From positions 1 to 9,795 of the forward strand of contig JABHNP010000391.1 of assembly GCA_018694455.1 (NCBI GenBank): a DNA stretch of 9,795 nt. Direction: 5' to 3'. The notes beneath the pieces are model-generated. The model worked only from the letters and a program-made list of their open reading frames with translations, was not told the origin of the DNA and did not search any database. Below are positions 6,387 to 9,795 of the stretch, in pieces (position 1 is the stretch's first letter; every line of letters begins with the position of its first letter). The position numbers were made by a program, and so were the translations under genes. This DNA is from Planctomycetaceae bacterium (GTDB lineage: Bacteria; Planctomycetota; Planctomycetia; Pirellulales; UBA1268).

Positions 6387-9300
6387 TCAGACCATAGCAT
6401 GCTCTGCCGATTCTGGTTCAGTCTCGTTCCAATCTGATTCTTCATCTATTCGATTACGAGCCGATGTTCCAAAAAAGGAATACATGACCGGCACCAGAAT
6501 AAGAACAATGAGTGTTGTCGCTGCCAAGCCAAAAACAAGTGACGTAGCCATCGGAACTAAGAACTGAGCCTGAAAGCTCGTCTCCGTCATCAGCGGAAAA
6601 AGCCCCCCGATGGTTGTCACGCTTGTGAGAAAAACTGGCCTGAATCGTAACTGCCCAGCCTCACGAAGAGAGTCGTACAGCGGCATGCCTGACCGTACTC
6701 GATAATTAATAAAATCAATGAGAACAATTGAGTCATTGACTACGACTCCAGCAAGTGCCACAAGACCAAACATACTGAAGATAGTTAGTGGCATACCGAG
6801 CAATGCATGACCAAACACTGATCCGGCACAGCCAAATGGAATAATTGCAATGATCAACAGTGGCTGAAAGTATGATTTAAACTCCATAGTAAGAAGGACA
6901 AACATTGCAAACAAAGCGACAATAAAACCCGCGGCTAAGCTTTCGAGACTCTCTTGGGTCTGCTCCTGCTCCCCTTCCCAGCGAATGCTCACGAGCGGAT
7001 ACTCTGTCAACAGGTCAGGCATAAGTCGCGTGTCCATATCTCCAGTGATTTGGCCACTTGTCAGGGTACTCTTTGCGACATCAATGTCTGCAACAACGGT
7101 TATTGATCGCCTCTGGCTTAATCGATTTATTTCTGAATATCCACGCTTAATATCGATCTCGGCCAGCTCATCAAGTGGCCGCTTTACTCCGTCAGGACTC
7201 GTCACACGAATATCATTGAGCGTCGCAACACTTCGTCGCTCTTCGCGAGGATATCGCACCATGAGCTTGACTTCATGACGACCTCGCTGAAGCCGCATAA
7301 CCTCCTCACCGTAATAACTCGCCCGGACAGTACCCGCAAGATCAGCAAGAGACACACCCATCGCCTCAGCTTCAGGCTTCACGCGAATCTGATATTCCCA
7401 TTTCCCAGGACGAGAATCATCGTCGATATCAATAACACCCGGATACTGGGCAAGCCAGTCCTTGCACCGTTCAACTGCTTCTTCAAGTTGGCGAATAGAT
7501 TCAGGATCACTTCGAGACAACAGTTTGAACTCAACGGCCTTACCACCCGGGCCAATATTTTCAGTCCTGTAAACAAGACTTTCCACCCCTGGGAAGTTAC
7601 CGGCTGCCAGTCGCCAGTCACTGATAAACTGCTCGCTGGTTACTTCTCTGCTTTCACCGTCAACAAGCTCAATTGCCACGGCACCAACATGACTTCCACT
7701 TACGCGGGCATCTGGCCCGACCTCACCTTGAGCAGCAACTTGGCCCACTGATCGATGAACCAGTCGAACAATAGTGTCTCCTGTCTTCGAGAGACGCAAT
7801 CCTGTGTCGAAAGCAGCTTGCTCAATCCTTCGGGTAGCTTCATCTGTCACTGAAGACGGCGTACCGTCAGGAAAGGTAATTTTAGCTACGAGTCGATTTG
7901 CATCAATTTTCGGAAATAATGAAAATGGAGTTACACCGCTACGTACAAGAGCGACAGCCATCAAAAGAACACTTACAGCAAGTGCCATTGTGCTCAAGCG
8001 ATTTGCCAAAGCAATATTAAGAAGAGGGCGGTAACCCGCACGTATAACCCACTGAAGACCTCGATCACATCCCTTCTGCAACCACTCTAAAACAGGCAGA
8101 AACACACGAAACGGGAAGAGCAACCAGCCGAGCAAGGTGAAAACCAAACCTTTTTCATGAGAAAGATGCCCCGGAAGAATAAGCAAGGACTCACCAAGAG
8201 ACATGATCAAAGCAGTAATAAATGCAAATGGCATGACGGCAATAAATTTACCCATAACACCAGAGACAAAGCACAGTGGAAGGAAGGTAATTACCGTTGT
8301 CGTCACACTCGAGACAACACTGGGTGTCACTTCAGCAGTACCATCGATGGCAGCAGTGACTAATTTCTTACCGAGCCGTCGGTGTCGCTCAATATTGTCA
8401 CTCACAACGATCGCATCATCTACCACAATGCCAATCGCCATGAGAAACGCAAACATGGAAAGCATGTTGAGCGTCTGGTCCGTGAGGAACATCAGGCCCC
8501 CTGTACCGAGCATGCAAAACGGAATTCCCAGCGCGACCCAGAAAGCAATTTTTAAATTTAGAAAAAGTGAAAGTATGACGAATACAATAAGCAGTCCTTG
8601 CGTCCCTGTATTCAATAACATTTCAAGCCGATCACGAACATCTACAGACTGGTCCGCCCATGTCACAATCTCATAACCTTTAGGCAATGACACCTTACTG
8701 ACATAAGCTTTCACGGCCTCCGTCATAGCCAACAGATCTTCACCGGAACTTCGATCAATGGACACAACCATTCCTTGCCGGCCGTTGATTTGATTTGTTG
8801 CAGCAACATCAGCGAAATCATCGCGCACTGTCCCCAAATCACCAACTGTCAAAACAAGACCATCCGGCAATGTCACCAAGGGCAATTCAGCGATTTCATC
8901 TCCGACGTACCGTTTGTTCTTTCCCCTTAGAAGAATTTCTCCACTTTCGCCCCGTATACGACCTCCCGGCAGTTCAAGATTTTCTTGCCTAACAATATTG
9001 GCAACTTTCCGAAGCGAAAGCCCGTATTTCCGAAGTGTCCGTTCTGAAATCTCAATATCGATTTCATAGTCTCTCGCTCCTTGCAGATTTGCCGCAGACA
9101 CCGCCGGTAAAGCGAGCAGGTCATCTCGAATAACTTCGGCAACATCTCGCAACTCGGCCTCGGAAACCCCACCAGCAATCCGAGGTGCTAAAACACCGAC
9201 TTTGATTGCAGGGTTACGAAGAGTTATCTGCTCGACCTTTGGATCTTCAGCAAGCTCCGGAAGACTTGGTATTCGCTCGACTTCCGAACGTATTTCACTG

Positions 9301-9620
9301 AGCACTTTCTGCACATTCTTTGCAGCAGAACCAAGCTCAAAAATACAGAAACCTATGCCTTCTTGTGCAACACTCGTGAGTTTTTTTATCCCAGTTACGC
9401 TTCGGCAAGCCTCTTCAACTTTTTGGCAAATACCTTCTTCAACTTCTTCAGGCGTCGCGCCTGGATACGGGACAGACACCAGAATTATCTCAAGTTCAAA
9501 TTCTGGGAACACCTCTCGTCGCATGCCAGCAAAACTCATTACTCCCACAAGAAGAATTGCTGCAACCAGCGTATTCATCGCTGGCATATTTTCGACAGTC
9601 CAAGAGATGATACGTCGCAT
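6387..9620 (-). CDS. RND-family efflux permease (AcrB-like, inner membrane)
   Basis: Proton-driven permease of a tripartite efflux pump, exporting small molecules from the periplasm or inner membrane. At 1,077 residues it has the full AcrB-type length and the twofold layout: TM1 at 15-33, a periplasmic pore and docking region at about 40-335, TM2-6 at about 340-483, TM7 at 543-561, a second periplasmic region at about 562-890, and TM8-12 at about 893-1049. TM4 has the proton-relay pair in VVDDAIVV (D401, D402; codons 8415-8420), and R992 and T999 match AcrB R971 and T978. The AcrB lysine K940 is replaced by N962, followed by D963 (GVVVNDSIVLIDF). A further hydrophobic stretch lies at about 492-512 between TM6 and TM7. 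The C-terminal tail is acidic. The ATG follows the adaptor stop by 9 bases and has only a weak ribosome site, so coupling is likely. Substrate is unknown; drug-type rather than heavy-metal export is a guess from the D-D pair. Confidence 0.94.
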   Translation of the reverse strand: MRRIISWTVENMPAMNTLVAAILLVGVMSFAGMRREVFPEFELEIILVSVPYPGATPEEVEEGICQKVEEACRSVTGIKKLTSVAQEGIGFCIFELGSAAKNVQKVLSEIRSEVERIPSLPELAEDPKVEQITLRNPAIKVGVLAPRIAGGVSEAELRDVAEVIRDDLLALPAVSAANLQGARDYEIDIEISERTLRKYGLSLRKVANIVRQENLELPGGRIRGESGEILLRGKNKRYVGDEIAELPLVTLPDGLVLTVGDLGTVRDDFADVAATNQINGRQGMVVSIDRSSGEDLLAMTEAVKAYVSKVSLPKGYEIVTWADQSVDVRDRLEMLLNTGTQGLLIVFVILSLFLNLKIAFWVALGIPFCMLGTGGLMFLTDQTLNMLSMFAFLMAIGIVVDDAIVVSDNIERHRRLGKKLVTAAIDGTAEVTPSVVSSVTTTVITFLPLCFVSGVMGKFIAVMPFAFITALIMSLGESLLILPGHLSHEKGLVFTLLGWLLFPFRVFLPVLEWLQKGCDRGLQWVIRAGYRPLLNIALANRLSTMALAVSVLLMAVALVRSGVTPFSLFPKIDANRLVAKITFPDGTPSSVTDEATRRIEQAAFDTGLRLSKTGDTIVRLVHRSVGQVAAQGEVGPDARVSGSHVGAVAIELVDGESREVTSEQFISDWRLAAGNFPGVESLVYRTENIGPGGKAVEFKLLSRSDPESIRQLEEAVERCKDWLAQYPGVIDIDDDSRPGKWEYQIRVKPEAEAMGVSLADLAGTVRASYYGEEVMRLQRGRHEVKLMVRYPREERRSVATLNDIRVTSPDGVKRPLDELAEIDIKRGYSEINRLSQRRSITVVADIDVAKSTLTSGQITGDMDTRLMPDLLTEYPLVSIRWEGEQEQTQESLESLAAGFIVALFAMFVLLTMEFKSYFQPLLIIAIIPFGCAGSVFGHALLGMPLTIFSMFGLVALAGVVVNDSIVLIDFINYRVRSGMPLYDSLREAGQLRFRPVFLTSVTTIGGLFPLMTETSFQAQFLVPMATSLVFGLAATTLIVLILVPVMYSFFGTSARNRIDEESDWNETEPESAEHAMV

Positions 9621-9629
9621 AAGAGTTTC

Positions 9630-9795
9630 TCACTTGCCTAATTCAGAGGAATCCGCTGACGAGTTATCAGCCTTAAGCTTAGTGTCACCAACTGAAGAAG
9701 TGACAGGTTGCACGGAACTGTCAATAACCAACATACCCGCTCGAGGATTCGCTACCTGACTTATCACAACTTGATCATTTGGCTCCATGCCGTCA
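9630..9795 (-). CDS. RND efflux periplasmic adaptor (membrane fusion protein), C-terminal end only
   Basis: Only the last 54 codons are in the window, read on the minus strand from base 9794 to the TGA at 9630-9632. The visible start, DGMEPNDQVVISQVANPRAGM, resembles the end of the HlyD/AcrA-type beta-barrel and membrane-proximal domain, where a 'G-x-x-x-x-D-x-V-V' stretch precedes 'NPRxGM'. It is followed by a polar tail of about 30 residues rich in Ser, Asp and Val that is probably disordered. The identification rests on this short motif and on position: the stop lies 9 bases before the RND permease, the usual adaptor-then-permease order. The start, lipoprotein or anchor signal and promoter lie beyond the right end of the window. 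Confidence 0.75.
   Translation of the reverse strand, partial: DGMEPNDQVVISQVANPRAGMLVIDSSVQPVTSSVGDTKLKADNSSADSSELGK

Noticed and set aside
6081..6445. Several 80-90 codon open frames on both strands across the ychF-RND gap
   Set aside because: They overlap the ends of ychF or RND, have no ribosome site I can recognise, and owe part of their length to the 18-bp duplication, which is a multiple of three.
8203..8676. 157-codon plus-strand open frame inside the RND gene
   Set aside because: It lies wholly antisense to the conserved TM4 to TM6 region of the permease, and its composition looks like a shadow.
9202..9759. 185-codon plus-strand open frame opposite the RND gene and adaptor end
   Set aside because: It is the antisense of a clear gene; the translation is Ser/Arg-rich and low in family-like features.
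1..9795. A hidden new defence, mobile or biosynthetic system
   Set aside because: All large coding regions are recognisable housekeeping, repair, lipid or efflux genes with intact motifs. The remaining gaps are short and hold only the small repeats described.

Overview
The window reads as ordinary chromosome of a Gram-negative bacterium. The best guess is a planctomycete or close relative, and this rests only on how the proteins look: an RND pump beginning with a conserved 'NMPAMNT' N-terminus, a YchF beginning MEAGIVGLPN, and a single-chain pyruvate carboxylase. No rRNA or other phylogenetic marker is present. Base composition looks close to half GC and even throughout. I see no insertion sequence, phage gene, CRISPR array, tRNA or rRNA.

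Layout. Bases 1-2390 (+) are the C-terminal two thirds of a pyruvate carboxylase whose start lies left of the window. Convergent to it is a minus-strand pair: a 3-methyladenine DNA glycosylase of the AAG/Mpg family (3202-3870), followed after 40 bases by the methionine sulfoxide reductase MsrA (2502-3161). A 72-base divergent gap (3871-3942) separates this pair from a plus-strand pair: a membrane fatty-acid-desaturase-family protein (3943-5052) and, 5 bases after its stop, the ATPase YchF (5058-6149). A 237-base convergent gap (6150-6386) holds an exact 18-bp tandem duplication, a long-range inverted repeat and a possible minus-strand terminator. Bases 6387-9620 (-) encode a complete RND-family inner-membrane efflux permease. 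The last 166 bases hold the C-terminal end of its periplasmic adaptor protein, which ends 9 bases before the permease start and so forms an operon with it.

How the genes fit together. The glycosylase-msrA pair looks like a small damage-repair operon (alkylated bases and oxidised methionine). The adaptor-RND pair is a standard efflux operon, with any outer-membrane channel outside the window. Pyruvate carboxylase is anaplerotic metabolism. The desaturase-ychF coupling has no obvious functional logic. I found no new system here. The points worth a second look are small: two credible starts for MsrA (membrane or exported versus cytosolic), a basic N-terminal extension on the glycosylase, an RND pump without the transmembrane-10 lysine, and the structured gap between ychF and the pump operon.
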